From NCBI GenBank assembly GCA_003222115.1, contig QHUL01000064.1, positions 1-44,806 of the forward strand: a DNA stretch of 44,806 nucleotides. The letters run 5' to 3'. Source of the stretch: Gemmatimonadota bacterium (lineage in GTDB: Bacteria; Gemmatimonadota; Gemmatimonadetes; Gemmatimonadales; GWC2-71-9). The position numbers were made by a program, and so were the translations under genes. Below are positions 15,379-25,783 of this stretch, piece by piece (the stretch's first letter is position 1; every line of letters starts with the position of its first letter). Under the pieces are notes generated by a model that searched no databases, was not told the origin of the DNA, and saw nothing but the letters and a program-made list of their open reading frames with translations.

Positions 15379-17313
15379 ATGCATGCTCCATTGCGAGTCC
15401 TGATCGTCGAGGACTCCGAGGACGACGCGCTGCTGCTGGTGCGCGAGCTGCGGCGCGGCGGCTTCGAGCCGGCGTTCGAGCGGGTCGACACGCCCGACGC
15501 CCTCCGGGCGGCGCTGGCGCGCCAGGAGTGGGACATCCTCTTCGCCGATTACAGCATGCCCCATTTCAGCGGCACCGCCGCACTGGCGCTGGTGCGCGAG
15601 CGCGGGCTCGACCTGCCGTTCATCTTCGTGTCCGCAACGATCGGGGAAGACACGGCCGTGGAGGCGATGCGCGCCGGCGCGCAGGACTACGTCACCAAGG
15701 GCAACTTGAAGCGGTTGCTCCCCGCGGTCGAGCGCGAGCTGCGGGACGCGCGGGAGCGCCGTGACCGGAAGCGCGCCGAGGCGACGCTGCGCGTGACCCA
15801 GGAGCGGCTGCGACAAGTGACCGCCTCCAGCACCGCGGTACTGTACGCCACGAGCGTGCACGGCGAGACGTTCCGGCCGAACTGGGTCAGCGAGAACATC
15901 ACCCGCATCATGGGCTACGCGGCGGCCGAGGCGCTTGGGCCCACGTGGTGGACGGACCACCTCCATCCGGAAGACCGGGACCCCGTGCTCGCTGCCGTCC
16001 CGTCCATCCTGAGCAGGGACCACGTCGCCCTCGAGTACCGCTTCCGTCACAAGGACGGCAGCTATCACTGGATCCACGACGAGGCACGCCTCACCAGAGA
16101 CACGGGCGGCCGGCCCGTCGAGGTGTTCGGCTCCTGGGTGGACATCACCGAGCGCAAAGCGCTCGAGATGCAGCTGCTGCAGGCGCAGAAGATGGAAGCG
16201 GTTGGGCTACTGGCGGGCGGCGTCGCTCACGACTTCAACAACGTCCTGACGGCGATCGCCGGCTACGCGGAGTTGTTGCGGGAGGATCTCCCCGGCGACG
16301 ACGCGCGCCGCGGCGACCTCGAGGAGATCCTCCGCGCCACAGACCGGGCCGCCACCCTCACCCGCCAGCTGCTCGCCTTCAGCCGCCGGCAGGTACTGGC
16401 CCCGCGGGTGCTCGACTTGAACACCGTCGTCGCGAGCGTCGACAACATGCTGCGGCGGTTGATCGGGGCCGACGTGGCGCTCAGGACCGCGCTGGCGTCC
16501 GACCTGGGCGCGGTCCGGGCCGACCCGGGGCAGCTGGAGCAGGTGATCATGAACCTGGTCGTGAACGCTCGCGACGCGATGCCGCGGGGCGGCAAGCTCA
16601 CCATCGAAACGGCGAACGCCGAGCTCGACGAGAGCTACGCACTCGAGCACCCTGCCGTGGTGGCCGGTCCCTTTGTGATGCTCGCCGTCTCGGACTCGGG
16701 CGTGGGCATGGACGCCGCCACGCAGGCCAGGATCTTCGAGCCGTTCTTCACCACGAAGGAGAAGGGCAAGGGCACGGGGCTCGGGCTCGCGACGGTGTAC
16801 GGCATCGTGAAGCAGAGCGGCGGGAACATCTGGCTCTATTCCGAGCCGGGCCGGGGGACGACGTTCAAGATCTACCTGCCCCGCGTCGATCAGCCACTCG
16901 AGCTCCCCGCCCCCACGCCGGCCGCCCGCGAAACGCCCCGTGGCACCGAGACGGTGCTGCTGGTCGAGGACGACGAGGCCGTCCGCACGCTCGCGCGGAA
17001 GATGCTGGCCTCCCACGGCTACACCGTCCTGGCGGCGCCCAGCGGAGCCGACGCCCTCGAGCTGGCGGCGAGCCACGCCGGGCCGATCCACCTCCTCGTC
17101 ACGGACGTCGTGCTTCCGGGGATGAGCGGCCGGGAGCTCGCGGCCCGCTTCCAGTCCGTGCGGCCCGGCTTGAAGGTGCTCTACACGTCCGGCTACACCG
17201 ACGAGGCCGTCGTGCACCACGGCGTGCTCGATCCGGGGATCGCCTTCCTCCAGAAGCCGTTCACCTCGGGAGCGCTGGCCCGCAAGGTGCGCGAGACCCT
17301 CGACAGCGGTTGA
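15379..17313 (+). CDS. Hybrid kinase REC-PAS-HisKA-HATPase-REC
   Basis: Cytoplasmic hybrid histidine kinase of 644 residues; no membrane helix. The N-terminal receiver (1-125) has Asp57 in ILFADYSMP and Lys in YVTKGN. A PAS domain follows (about 140-258, ending WVDITERK). The HisKA box [12 protein letters not shown] has His284. The ATPase domain contains [29 protein letters not shown] and [15 protein letters not shown]. The C-terminal receiver (about 525-640) has Asp576 in LLVTDVVLPGMSG and FLQKPFT. The layout suggests a phosphorelay component that both receives and gives phosphate. The start lies 2 bases past the preceding response regulator's stop. Confidence 0.94.
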   Translation: MHAPLRVLIVEDSEDDALLLVRELRRGGFEPAFERVDTPDALRAALARQEWDILFADYSMPHFSGTAALALVRERGLDLPFIFVSATIGEDTAVEAMRAGAQDYVTKGNLKRLLPAVERELRDARERRDRKRAEATLRVTQERLRQVTASSTAVLYATSVHGETFRPNWVSENITRIMGYAAAEALGPTWWTDHLHPEDRDPVLAAVPSILSRDHVALEYRFRHKDGSYHWIHDEARLTRDTGGRPVEVFGSWVDITERKALEMQLLQAQKMEAVGLLAGGVAHDFNNVLTAIAGYAELLREDLPGDDARRGDLEEILRATDRAATLTRQLLAFSRRQVLAPRVLDLNTVVASVDNMLRRLIGADVALRTALASDLGAVRADPGQLEQVIMNLVVNARDAMPRGGKLTIETANAELDESYALEHPAVVAGPFVMLAVSDSGVGMDAATQARIFEPFFTTKEKGKGTGLGLATVYGIVKQSGGNIWLYSEPGRGTTFKIYLPRVDQPLELPAPTPAARETPRGTETVLLVEDDEAVRTLARKMLASHGYTVLAAPSGADALELAASHAGPIHLLVTDVVLPGMSGRELAARFQSVRPGLKVLYTSGYTDEAVVHHGVLDPGIAFLQKPFTSGALARKVRETLDSG

Positions 17314-17336
17314 GCGGCCCCGGCTAGATTTGTCGC

Positions 17337-17780
17337 ATGGACCCGACCCACGAAGTCGAGATCCTGCTGGTCGAGGACAATCCGACGGACATCGAGCTCA
17401 CCCTGCGGGCGCTGACGTCCCGCCACCTGGCCAACCAGCTCTTCGTCTGCCGGGACGGCGCCGAGGCGATCGATTTCTTCTTCGGGAACGCGCCCAACGC
17501 CCTGCGCGACATCGGCGTGACGCCGAGAGTGATCCTGCTCGACCTGAACCTCCCCAAGGTGGACGGCCTCGAGGTGCTGCGCCGCCTCAAGGGCGACGAG
17601 CGCACCCGCACCATCCCCGTGGTGGTGTTGACATCCTCCGCTGAGCAACCCGACATCGCCGCCGCCTACCGGTTGGGCGCCAACAGCTACATCGTCAAAC
17701 CGGTCGACTTCGAGGCCTTCTCGCGCGCCGTCTCCGACCTCGGCCTCTACTGGCTGCTCGTGAACCGGCCGCCGCACTAG
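17337..17780 (+). CDS. Single-domain response regulator (Rcp1-like), second copy
   Basis: CheY-like receiver of 147 residues, closely related to the product of 14934-15377. Asp69 in [13 protein letters not shown] is the phospho-acceptor; Thr in VVLTSS and Lys in YIVKPVDF are kept, as is the [12 protein letters not shown] tail. No output domain is present. A TAGATT hexamer at 17325-17330 lies only 6 bases before the ATG, so a leaderless transcript is possible, though no matching -35 is clear. It precedes a second hybrid kinase, repeating the response regulator-hybrid kinase order. Confidence 0.93.
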   Translation: MDPTHEVEILLVEDNPTDIELTLRALTSRHLANQLFVCRDGAEAIDFFFGNAPNALRDIGVTPRVILLDLNLPKVDGLEVLRRLKGDERTRTIPVVVLTSSAEQPDIAAAYRLGANSYIVKPVDFEAFSRAVSDLGLYWLLVNRPPH

Positions 17781-17943
17781 CGTCTCGACGACACCATCGT
17801 GCGGCACACGAAGCTCGAGCCGAGAGGTCCTGGACGGGCCCGCGACGCCGTGACCGCGGCGCGGGCGCGGGGGGCCTCTGGCGGCGGCCCGCGTCTGCAC
17901 CTATTCTCGCCGTGAGCCCCGCCCCCCGGAGAGCGCGCCGCCT

Positions 17944-20430
17944 GTGAGATCCGGAGAACCCCGCCGTCGCAGGGGCCGGAAGGCCGTCCCACCCGCCTCC
18001 GGCGGACCACCCCTGCCCACGCCCCCCGCCCCCTCCGCCCGCCCAGGCCCTCCGGCGTCCGGCGAAGCCCTGGCAGCGAGTGAGGAGCGATTCCGGGCCC
18101 TGGTTGAGCACTCGACCGAGGTCATCACGCTGCTCGGGCCCGACGGCACCGTGCTCTACGCCAGCCAGTCGGCGCAGCCGGTCCTGGGTTACGCGTACCA
18201 GGAGAACATCGGGCGCAAGGCGTTCGAGCTCATTCACCCCGACGACGTGGCCGCGGCGCAGACGTTCCTGCGGCAGGTCGCCGAGCGACCGGGCGAGCCG
18301 CAGCGCACGGAGCTGCGCGCCCGCCACAAGAACGGCTCCTGGCGCGACCTCGAAGCCGTGGCGGTGAACCGCCTCCGGGAGCCCGCCATTGCCGCGATCG
18401 TGGTGACGTACCGCGACGTCACGGAGCGACGCCGCGCGGACCGCATCCAGCGCGCGACCTACCGCATCTCCGAGGCGGCCCATCGCGCCGAGACGCTCCA
18501 CGAGCTGTTCCGCGCGATCCACGAGATCGTGGGTGGGCTGATGCCGGCCAACAACTTCTACATCGCGCTGTACGACCCGGAGAGCGACATCATCAGCTTC
18601 CCGTATTTCGTCGACCAGTACGACAGCGACTTCCCCCCGAAACGGCCCGGCAAGGGGCTGACCGAATACGTGCTCCGGACCGGGGCGCCGCTGCTCGTCA
18701 CCCCCGAGGTGCACCGCGAGCTGGAGCAGCGGGGATATGTGGAGCTGATCGGCGCGCCCTCGATCGACTGGCTCGGCGTGCCGCTCACGATCGGGGACAA
18801 CACGATCGGCGTGCTGGTGGCCCAGAGCTACGCCGAGGGCGTCCGCTACGGGGAGACGGACAAGTCGATCCTCCAGTTCGTCTCGGCCCAGGTCGCGATG
18901 GCGATCGACCGCAAGCGCGGCGAGGAGCGGCTCAGAGACAGCGAGAACCGCTACCGCTTGCTGTTCGAGTCCAACCCCGAGGCGATGTGGGTCTACGACG
19001 TCGAGACGCTGCGCTTCCTCGCGGTCAACGAGGCGGCCGTGCGCCACTACGGCTACTCGCGCCAGGAGTTCCTCGCGCTGACGATCCGGGACATCCGCCC
19101 CTCGGAAGAGCAGGAGCGGCTCGAGGCAGCCCTGCAGCACGCGGCGACGGGCGCCGCGACCCACGTCGACGCCCGCCATCGCAAGAAGGACGGGACGTTC
19201 ATCCAGGTCGAGGTGTCCGCGGATTCCATCGACTTCGACGGACGGCCGGCCCGGCTGGTGCTCGCGAAGGACGTCACCGGCCGGCGTCGCCTGGAAGAGC
19301 AACTCCGCCAGGCGCAGAAGATGGAAGCCGTCGGGCAGCTCGCGGGCGGCGTGGCGCACGACTTCAACAACCTGCTCACGGCGATCCTGGGCTACTGCCA
19401 GTTGTTGTTGCAGCAGCTCTCCCCGGATGCCCCCGCGCGCGAGGACGTGTTCGAGATCCGCCGCGCCGGCGAGCGGGCGGCGTCGCTCACGCAGCAGCTC
19501 CTCGCCTTCAGCCGCAAGCAGGTGCTGCAGGCGCAGGTGCTCGACGTCAACGCCGTAGTCGCGGACATGGAGAAGATGCTGCGGCGGGTGATCGGCGAGG
19601 ACATCGATTTCGTCACGGTGCTGCGCCACGGGGTCGGCAGGGTCAAGGCCGACCCGGGGCAGCTGGAGCAGGTGATCATCAACCTGGCCGTCAACTCCCG
19701 CGACGCCATGCCGCAGGGCGGGCGCCTCACCATCGAGACGGCGAACGCCGCCGTGGACGAAGTGGGCGGACCCGGCCAGGTCCCGGGCCGCTACGTCCTG
19801 ATCTCGATCACCGATACCGGCGCCGGGATGGACGCGGAGACCAAGTCCCACCTGTTCGAGCCGTTCTTCACGACCAAGCCGGTCGGCAAGGGCACGGGGC
19901 TCGGCCTCGCCACCGTGTACGGCATCGTGAAGCAGTTCGGGGGCTACATCTGGGTCGACTCGGAGCCGCAGGGCGGCACGACGTTCCGGATCTACCTGCC
20001 GGAGGTCCAGGAGGCCGCGCCGCAGCCCGGCGCGGCGGTGGCGAGCGTGGCCGGCGACGGCTCGGAGACCGTCCTGCTCGTGGAGGACGAAGCCATGGTC
20101 CGGACGCTCGCCCGCAAGGCGCTGGAAGCCCACGGCTACCAGGTGCTCGAGGCGGGGGCCGCCCCGGCGGCGCTCGAGCTGAGCGAGCGCCACGTCGGAC
20201 CCATCAACCTGCTCCTCACGGACGTGGTGATGCCGGGGATGAGCGGGCGGGAGCTCGCGCACCGGCTGCTCCAGGGGCGCGGCACGCTCCGGGTGCTCTT
20301 CATGTCCGGCTACACCGACGACGCCGTGCTGCGCCATGGTGTGCTGGAAGAGGGGATGGCCTACCTGCAGAAGCCGTTTACGCCCGATAAGCTGGCGCGC
20401 AAAGTCAGGGAGGTGCTCGACGGGAAATAA
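17944..20430 (+). CDS. Hybrid kinase PAS-GAF-PAS-HisKA-HATPase-REC
   Basis: Soluble hybrid kinase of 828 residues from GTG 17944. A Pro/Arg-rich N-terminal tail (1-40) precedes PAS (about 45-160, ending YRDVTERRR), GAF (about 175-320, with [20 protein letters not shown]) and a second PAS (about 330-455). The HisKA box [13 protein letters not shown] has His472. The ATPase motifs are [30 protein letters not shown] and [15 protein letters not shown]. The C-terminal receiver has Asp760 in [13 protein letters not shown] and LQKPFTP. Its kinase-receiver half is very similar to that of 15379-17313, which suggests duplication. A 163-bp gap before it holds nothing I can identify. Confidence 0.93.
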   Translation: MRSGEPRRRRGRKAVPPASGGPPLPTPPAPSARPGPPASGEALAASEERFRALVEHSTEVITLLGPDGTVLYASQSAQPVLGYAYQENIGRKAFELIHPDDVAAAQTFLRQVAERPGEPQRTELRARHKNGSWRDLEAVAVNRLREPAIAAIVVTYRDVTERRRADRIQRATYRISEAAHRAETLHELFRAIHEIVGGLMPANNFYIALYDPESDIISFPYFVDQYDSDFPPKRPGKGLTEYVLRTGAPLLVTPEVHRELEQRGYVELIGAPSIDWLGVPLTIGDNTIGVLVAQSYAEGVRYGETDKSILQFVSAQVAMAIDRKRGEERLRDSENRYRLLFESNPEAMWVYDVETLRFLAVNEAAVRHYGYSRQEFLALTIRDIRPSEEQERLEAALQHAATGAATHVDARHRKKDGTFIQVEVSADSIDFDGRPARLVLAKDVTGRRRLEEQLRQAQKMEAVGQLAGGVAHDFNNLLTAILGYCQLLLQQLSPDAPAREDVFEIRRAGERAASLTQQLLAFSRKQVLQAQVLDVNAVVADMEKMLRRVIGEDIDFVTVLRHGVGRVKADPGQLEQVIINLAVNSRDAMPQGGRLTIETANAAVDEVGGPGQVPGRYVLISITDTGAGMDAETKSHLFEPFFTTKPVGKGTGLGLATVYGIVKQFGGYIWVDSEPQGGTTFRIYLPEVQEAAPQPGAAVASVAGDGSETVLLVEDEAMVRTLARKALEAHGYQVLEAGAAPAALELSERHVGPINLLLTDVVMPGMSGRELAHRLLQGRGTLRVLFMSGYTDDAVLRHGVLEEGMAYLQKPFTPDKLARKVREVLDGK

Positions 20431-20433
20431 CAT

Positions 20434-20521
20434 GGGCGTGGGGAGTGGGGAGTGGTTCTATCCGGTGCGCACCGACCTACCGGATTGCACCGTCAGGTAC
20501 CACTCCCCACTCCCCACGCCC
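20434..20521. repeat. Perfect 23-bp inverted repeat of heptamer units between convergent kinases
   Basis: The arms at 20434-20456 and 20499-20521 are exact reverse complements, separated by 42 bases. Each arm is built of GGAGTGG-like heptamers (GGCGTGG, GGAGTGG, GGAGTGG). It fills the whole gap between the stops of two convergent kinase genes, so a bidirectional terminator or transcript-end hairpin is plausible. There is no U-tract of canonical length; only CTTTT follows the right arm on the plus strand. Confidence 0.85.
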
Positions 20522-20523
20522 TT

Positions 20524-23364
20524 TTAGGTATTCGCGTCGAGCAGCTCCCGGACCTTGTTCAGCAGGTCGTTCGGCGTCCAGGGCTTGAACAAGAAGGGTA
20601 GCGACGGATCGAGCGGGGCGCGACCGCTGCGATCGCCGTCCGAGTAGCCGCTCGCGAACAAGAAGGGCATCGCCCGGCCCTCGCGCCGCGCCTGGTCGTG
20701 CAGCGCGCGACCGCCGAGCCGCGGCATCACCAGGTCCGAGACGACGAGCCGGATCCCCTCCCCTTGCTGGCGCAGCACGTCGAGGGCTTCCTGCCCGTCG
20801 GCCGCCGTCAGCACCTGGTAGCCCGCGTCCTCCAGCACCCGCTTGGTCGCCCGCCGCAGCTGGTCGTCGTCCTCCACCAGCAGAATGGTCTCGGACCCGC
20901 CACGCGCCTGCTGCGGTCCCGAGGTTCGCTGGAGCGGCGTCGCGGCGACCTCGGCCGCGGGGAAGTACACACGCACCCGGGTGCCTTTGCCGGGCTCGCT
21001 GTCCACCTCGATCGAGCCACCGTGTTGCCGCACCAACCCGTACACCGTGGCGAGGCCGAGCCCCGTGCCCCTGCCGACCGGCTTCGTCGTGAAGAACGGC
21101 TCGAAGATGCGCTGCCTCGTTTGCTCGTCCATCCCGACACCCGTGTCCTCTACCGCGAGGCACACGAAGTCGCCGTCGTGCGTGGCGCCACCGCTGGCGC
21201 GCTGTTCGTCCGTCAGGTGCACGCGCCGGGTCTCGATCCGCAACACCCCGCCGTTCGGCATCGCGTCCCGGGCGTTGGTGACGAGGTTGAAGAGGATCTG
21301 CTCGGTGGCGTGCAGGTCGGCGCGTACCTCAGGCAGCCCCTCATCTCCGGCGGTGACGATCTCGACGTCCGCCGGCAGGATGCGCCGCAGCATCCCCGAG
21401 AGATCCGCCAGCACGCCGCTCAGGTCGACCGCGGTGAGGTTGAGGCTCGAGCGCCGCGCGAAGCCCAGCAGCTCTTTCACCATCACGCGTCCCCGCAGCG
21501 CAGCCGAGATCACGTCCCGCAGGTCGGCCTGCGCGTCCGAGCGGTCCGTCGGGAGCGCCCGCGCGATCAGCTCGGCGTTGGCGAGAATGATGGTGAGCAG
21601 ATTATTGAAGTCGTGGGCGATGCCGCCCGTGAGCTGGCCGATCGCCTCCATCTTCTGCGACTGGCGCAGCTGCTCCTCCAAGGCGCGCCGCTCGGTCACG
21701 TCCTCCGCCAGCGTCTCGAAGCAATCGATCGAGCCGTCGCGCCGCCGCACCGCCCGGCCGCTCAGCCGCACGAGGATCTTCCTGCCGTCCCAGCGCTTCC
21801 AGGTGACGTCGACGCCTTGCACCGCGTCGCTGTGGTCGAACCGCGCGATCACCTGGGGGCGCTCCGCCGGGTCCGCGTACACGTCGCGGGCCATGTCCAC
21901 GGCCAGCAGTGCGTCCTCCGACGGGTACCCGAGCAGCTTCACGAGCGCCGGATTCACGGCGAGGAAGCGCCCCTCGGGGGAGGAGCGGTAGATGCCATAG
22001 GTGGCGTGTTGCACCAGCGCGCGGCTGCTCTCCTCCGAGCGGCGCAGCGCCTCCTCGGCCTTGCGGCGCTCCGTGATGTCGGTGCCCACGCCGATCACAC
22101 CCGCCACGCTCCCATCTCGGTCGCGGATCGGCGTATAGGAGGCCTCGAACACGATGCCGTACACCTCGACCACCGATGAGAACGCCTCGCCCGCGAGGGC
22201 CCGCCGCACATCGGCGAGCGCCTGGGGTAGGTCCGCGTACAGCTGGAACACCGACTGCCCGACGAGCTGCCCCGGGCGCACGCCGAGCGCGTCGAGCCCC
22301 CGCCCCTCGGCCAGCGTGAACGTGCCGTTCCGGTCAAACGAGAAAAGGACGAGCGGCGCGCCCGCGATCACCGTGCGCAGACGCTCCTTGCTTTCCCGCA
22401 GCGCCCGATCCTGGCGGTTGCGCTCGGTCACATCGCGGCTGTTCACGATCAAGCGCGCCCTCCCGTCCGGCCCCACCCGTGCCTGCCCGATCGCCTCGAG
22501 CGCGCGCCACCCGCCGTTGCGGTGGCGGAACCGGAACGCCTCCATCTGTGCCGCCGCGGGATCCTTGATCGCCCGGGCCAGCGCTTCGGCGACGACCGGT
22601 AAGTCATCCGGGTGCACGAACTGGAATGCGTTGCGCTGCAACAGCTCGCCCGGACGGTAGCCGAGCAGTCGCTCCACGGAGGGACTCGCGTACTGGAAGG
22701 TGCCGTCTTCCCCGACGACCGTCACGATGTCGAGGGCGTTCTCGATGAGCGAGCGAAAATGCTCTTCGCTGCGCCGCAGCGCTTCCTCGGCGGTGGCGCG
22801 GTCGATCGCGGTGGCGAGCACGCTCGCCGCCGCCTGCAGGAAGTGGACGTCGTGGCTCGTGAAGGCGCGCCGCCGCGCGCTGTGCGCGCCGAGGATGCCG
22901 AACGGCCGCTCCTTGCCGTGGATGATGACGCTCAGTCCGCTCACCACACCGTGCACGTCGAGGAGGGGCGCCGAGCCGAAGCGCGTTTCGGCCGCGAGAT
23001 CCTCCACCACCACGGCGCCGGGCGAACGGAGCACGTACCCTGCGTGCGTGTCGGGCGTCGCCGGCACCACGGTCCGCCCGACGCTCCCCTCCCGCCACCC
23101 CACCCCGGCCCGCAACACCAGGGTGCGGCTCGGCGCGCGCAGCTCGAGCACGCACGAAAAATCGACCTCGAGCACCCGGGCCACGAGGGCGACCGCGGCG
23201 TCGATCAGCTCCGAGACCGGCGCCCCGGCCAGCGCCTGCTGGCCGAGATGCGCCACCGCCTCCTGCTGATGCGCCGTCGCGCGGAGCGTCTCTTCCGTGC
23301 GGGTGAGCTCGACGAGGCGGTCGTCGTCGTCGGGTCGGACGATCTTGATGCCTTTGGGACTCAC
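20524..23364 (-). CDS. Hybrid kinase GAF-PAS-PAS-PAS-HisKA-HATPase-REC
   Basis: Soluble hybrid kinase, 946 residues from GTG 23364. The frame is open to 23523, but the longer N-terminus is low-quality Arg-rich sequence. A TATCTT box on this strand at 23412-23407 would place transcription start just before 23364, with CTGGAGG in the leader. Domains: GAF (about 25-180, with [20 protein letters not shown]), three PAS units, and HisKA with [11 protein letters not shown] (His584). The ATPase domain has [32 protein letters not shown]. The C-terminal receiver has Asp877 ([12 protein letters not shown]) and FLFKPWT. It is convergent with the preceding hybrid kinase. Confidence 0.92.
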   Translation of the reverse strand: MSPKGIKIVRPDDDDRLVELTRTEETLRATAHQQEAVAHLGQQALAGAPVSELIDAAVALVARVLEVDFSCVLELRAPSRTLVLRAGVGWREGSVGRTVVPATPDTHAGYVLRSPGAVVVEDLAAETRFGSAPLLDVHGVVSGLSVIIHGKERPFGILGAHSARRRAFTSHDVHFLQAAASVLATAIDRATAEEALRRSEEHFRSLIENALDIVTVVGEDGTFQYASPSVERLLGYRPGELLQRNAFQFVHPDDLPVVAEALARAIKDPAAAQMEAFRFRHRNGGWRALEAIGQARVGPDGRARLIVNSRDVTERNRQDRALRESKERLRTVIAGAPLVLFSFDRNGTFTLAEGRGLDALGVRPGQLVGQSVFQLYADLPQALADVRRALAGEAFSSVVEVYGIVFEASYTPIRDRDGSVAGVIGVGTDITERRKAEEALRRSEESSRALVQHATYGIYRSSPEGRFLAVNPALVKLLGYPSEDALLAVDMARDVYADPAERPQVIARFDHSDAVQGVDVTWKRWDGRKILVRLSGRAVRRRDGSIDCFETLAEDVTERRALEEQLRQSQKMEAIGQLTGGIAHDFNNLLTIILANAELIARALPTDRSDAQADLRDVISAALRGRVMVKELLGFARRSSLNLTAVDLSGVLADLSGMLRRILPADVEIVTAGDEGLPEVRADLHATEQILFNLVTNARDAMPNGGVLRIETRRVHLTDEQRASGGATHDGDFVCLAVEDTGVGMDEQTRQRIFEPFFTTKPVGRGTGLGLATVYGLVRQHGGSIEVDSEPGKGTRVRVYFPAAEVAATPLQRTSGPQQARGGSETILLVEDDDQLRRATKRVLEDAGYQVLTAADGQEALDVLRQQGEGIRLVVSDLVMPRLGGRALHDQARREGRAMPFLFASGYSDGDRSGRAPLDPSLPFLFKPWTPNDLLNKVRELLDANT

Positions 23365-23524
23365 GGCCGGGTGCGGCCTCCAGAGCTGGACTGGAAAGGA
23401 ACGCCCAAGATAAGGCGGCCCAACGATCACGCCTCCATGCTGCGAGCGCCGCAGGGCGCACCACGCGCCACGTGTGCGCTCCGTCACAGCGACGGAACAC
23501 CTTATCGCAAAACGAGTTACCATA

Positions 23525-23552
23525 TTGCCCAGGGATTCGGTTCCGGTATCTT
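23525..23552 (+). promoter_or_regulatory. Promoter-like pair before the K+/H+ antiporter, near-leaderless
   Basis: TTGCCC at 23525-23530 and TATCTT at 23547-23552 are 16 bp apart. The ATG of the antiporter gene is at 23561, only 8 bases after the -10-like box, so the transcript would have almost no 5' leader. No experimental support. Confidence 0.45.
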
Positions 23553-23560
23553 AGAGGGCC

Positions 23561-25579
23561 ATGGAACAACTGCTTGTGCTGCGCGACCTGGCGGTCATCT
23601 TCGGGGCTTCGCTGGTCGTCGTCCTCGTCTTCCACCGCCTGCGTCTGCCGGCCCTCCCTGGGTTCATCGTGGCGGGCGTGGTGCTCGGGCCCAACGCGCT
23701 CGGCTTGATCCCCGACGTGCATCGGGTCGAGGGCCTCGCCGAAGTGGGCGTGATCCTGCTCCTCTTCACGATCGGGATCGAGTTCTCGCTCAGCAGGCTC
23801 CGAGAGATGGGGCGCCAGGTCGTCGTCGCCGGCGCGTGCCAAGTGGGGCTCACCGTGGCCGCCACCGGGGCCGCCGCCGCAGCCGGGACGACGCGATGGC
23901 AGGTGGCCCTGTTCCTTGGTTTCCTGGCCGCACTGTCCAGCACCGCAATCGTCCTGAAGCTGCTGACCGAAAAGGGGGACATCGACACCCCCCACGGCAG
24001 GCTCGCCACGGGCGTCCTGATCTTCCAGGACCTGTGCGTCGTGCCCATGATGCTCGCGCTGCCGTTCCTCGCGGGACGCGCCGCCGGGAGCGCCGCCGGG
24101 CTCGTCGTAGCCTTCGGCAAGGCGGCACTCGTCGTGGTGGGGGTGCTGGTCGCCGCCCGTACGGTCGTGCCGCGCGTCCTCGCCGAGATCCTGAAGACCC
24201 GGAGCCGCGAGTTATTCCTCATCGCGATCATTCTCGTCGGCACGCTCACCGCGCTCGGCACCGAGGCGGTGGGGGCGTCGCTCGCGCTGGGGGCGTTCCT
24301 CGCCGGCCTCGTCATCTCGGAGTCCGACTACGCCCACCAAGCCATGGCGGAGCTCTTGCCCTTCCGCGACATCTTCATCTCGCTCTTCTTCGTGGCGGTC
24401 GGGATGCTGGTCCAGCTCGACGTCGTCCTCCAGCACCCCGCGCTCACCTTCGCCGGCGTGGCGGTGCTCCTGTCCGGCAAGACCCTCACCGCCGCTGTCG
24501 GCCCGGCGCTGCTGGGTTACTCGGCGCGGGTGGCCCTGCTGGCGGGGCTCGCCGTGTCGCAAATCGGCGAGTTCTCGTTCGTCCTCGCCCGGGAGGGCCG
24601 GGCCGCGGGCCTGCTCCCCGGAGCCTTGTACCAGAGTTTCCTCGCGGTCGCGGTGTTCACCATGATCCTGACGCCGTTCCTGCTCCAAGGAGGGCCGGCC
24701 CTGCTCGACCGCCTGGACCGCGTCATCCGCCTCGACCGCGTGCTCCCGGGACTGCGCCCACAAGAGGTGGCCCCCGCGACCGAGCCCCTGGCGGATCACG
24801 TCGTCATCGCCGGTCTGGGACTGAACGGCCGCAATCTGGCGGCGGCGCTGCGGGCGATTCGCGTGCCCTACCTGATCGTGGAGCTCAACCCGCAGACGGT
24901 GCGGCACGCGCGCGCTCAGGGCGAGCCGGCGTTCTACGGCGACGCCACGCGTGAGGAGATCTTGCGCGCGCTCGGCGTGGACCGCGCCCGGCTCTTCGTC
25001 GTCGCGATCTCCGACCCCGCCGCCACTCGGCGCATGGTACGGGTCGCCCGCGGGCTCAATCCCACGGTCCACATCATCGCGCGCACCCGCTACGTCGTCG
25101 AGATCCCCGAGCTCGCCCGCCTGGGGGCGAACGTCGTGATCCCCGAGGAGTTCGAGACCTCGATCGAGATCTTCACCCGCGTGCTCGCGCACTACCAGGT
25201 ACCACAGGGCGACATCGACACCCTCGTGACGAGGATCCGCGCATCACACTATCAGGCGCTGCGCACGCAGGGCCCGCTGCAGCTCGAGCAGCTCCCCGCC
25301 CTCAGCGGCCTCCCGCAGATGAGTGCGGAGCGGGTGCTGCTGCCGCCGGGGGCCAAGGCCGTCGGCAGGAGTCTCGCGGCAACGCGCCTGCGCACCCGGA
25401 CCGGAGCCCTCGTCCTCAGCATCCGCCGCGCCGACCAAGACATCCCCACTCCCGACCCACGCCTGCCCCTGGCCGCCGGCGACGAGCTGTCCATCGTGGG
25501 TCAGCCGCACCAGCTGCGCGCCGCACGCGAGCTCCTCGTCGGTCAGCCCGCCGAACCAGGTCAAGCGTCACGCAGCTGA
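23561..25579 (+). CDS. CPA2-family K+/H+ (monovalent cation:proton) antiporter with RCK domains
   Basis: Inner-membrane antiporter of 672 residues, KefB/YbaL type. Residues 1-385 carry about 12 membrane segments with family motifs GFIVAGVVLGPNALGL, LLLFTIGIEFSL, LSSTAIVLKLL and GVLIFQDLCVVPMM (the ion-site Asp). The RCK-N (TrkA-N) domain begins at about 408 (DHVVIAGLGLNGRNLAAAL, then FYGDATREEIL). An RCK-C domain ends the protein (LPPGAKAVGRSLAATRLR). RCK domains usually gate by nucleotide or glutathione adducts. It stands alone, divergent from the minus-strand hybrid kinase. Confidence 0.93.
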   Translation: MEQLLVLRDLAVIFGASLVVVLVFHRLRLPALPGFIVAGVVLGPNALGLIPDVHRVEGLAEVGVILLLFTIGIEFSLSRLREMGRQVVVAGACQVGLTVAATGAAAAAGTTRWQVALFLGFLAALSSTAIVLKLLTEKGDIDTPHGRLATGVLIFQDLCVVPMMLALPFLAGRAAGSAAGLVVAFGKAALVVVGVLVAARTVVPRVLAEILKTRSRELFLIAIILVGTLTALGTEAVGASLALGAFLAGLVISESDYAHQAMAELLPFRDIFISLFFVAVGMLVQLDVVLQHPALTFAGVAVLLSGKTLTAAVGPALLGYSARVALLAGLAVSQIGEFSFVLAREGRAAGLLPGALYQSFLAVAVFTMILTPFLLQGGPALLDRLDRVIRLDRVLPGLRPQEVAPATEPLADHVVIAGLGLNGRNLAAALRAIRVPYLIVELNPQTVRHARAQGEPAFYGDATREEILRALGVDRARLFVVAISDPAATRRMVRVARGLNPTVHIIARTRYVVEIPELARLGANVVIPEEFETSIEIFTRVLAHYQVPQGDIDTLVTRIRASHYQALRTQGPLQLEQLPALSGLPQMSAERVLLPPGAKAVGRSLAATRLRTRTGALVLSIRRADQDIPTPDPRLPLAAGDELSIVGQPHQLRAARELLVGQPAEPGQASRS

Positions 25580-25630
25580 TGGTCACACGCACCGAATGTA
25601 AGCCGAAAACATAGCAAAATTAGGGGTTTT

Positions 25631-25672
25631 CTCGCGAGTGTGCGCTCACTTATGAGTGGAAGTATCTTCCAC
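25631..25672. promoter_or_regulatory. Nested palindromes in an AT-richer gap before holB
   Basis: The gap 25580-25783 is visibly richer in A and T than its surroundings. It contains CTCGCGAG at 25631-25638 and a perfect 7-bp stem GTGGAAG/CTTCCAC at 25656-25662 and 25666-25672 with a TAT centre. Such short-centre palindromes are typical of dimeric repressor sites, but no binding protein can be named. The region must also contain the promoter of the holB operon; I see no clear -35/-10 pair. Confidence 0.45.
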
Positions 25673-25783
25673 AAATGGCGTTAACGTGGCACAAGTCCCA
25701 TGGATTGCAGCTAACTGATTTACAGGCAGCATCTTACAAACTGCTACTTGTGGTCCAAACCATACCCGGGGGTAGATTTGCCC

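Noticed and set aside
17695-20433. A 912-codon open frame antisense to the PAS-GAF-PAS hybrid kinase
   Set aside because: Its translation is rich in Arg, His and Asp without any domain pattern, while the opposite strand has complete kinase motifs. It is a GC-rich shadow frame.
23365-23523. Upstream extension of the minus-strand hybrid kinase
   Set aside because: Arg-rich, non-conserved sequence that would cover the likely promoter; GTG 23364 with a nearby ribosome site fits better.
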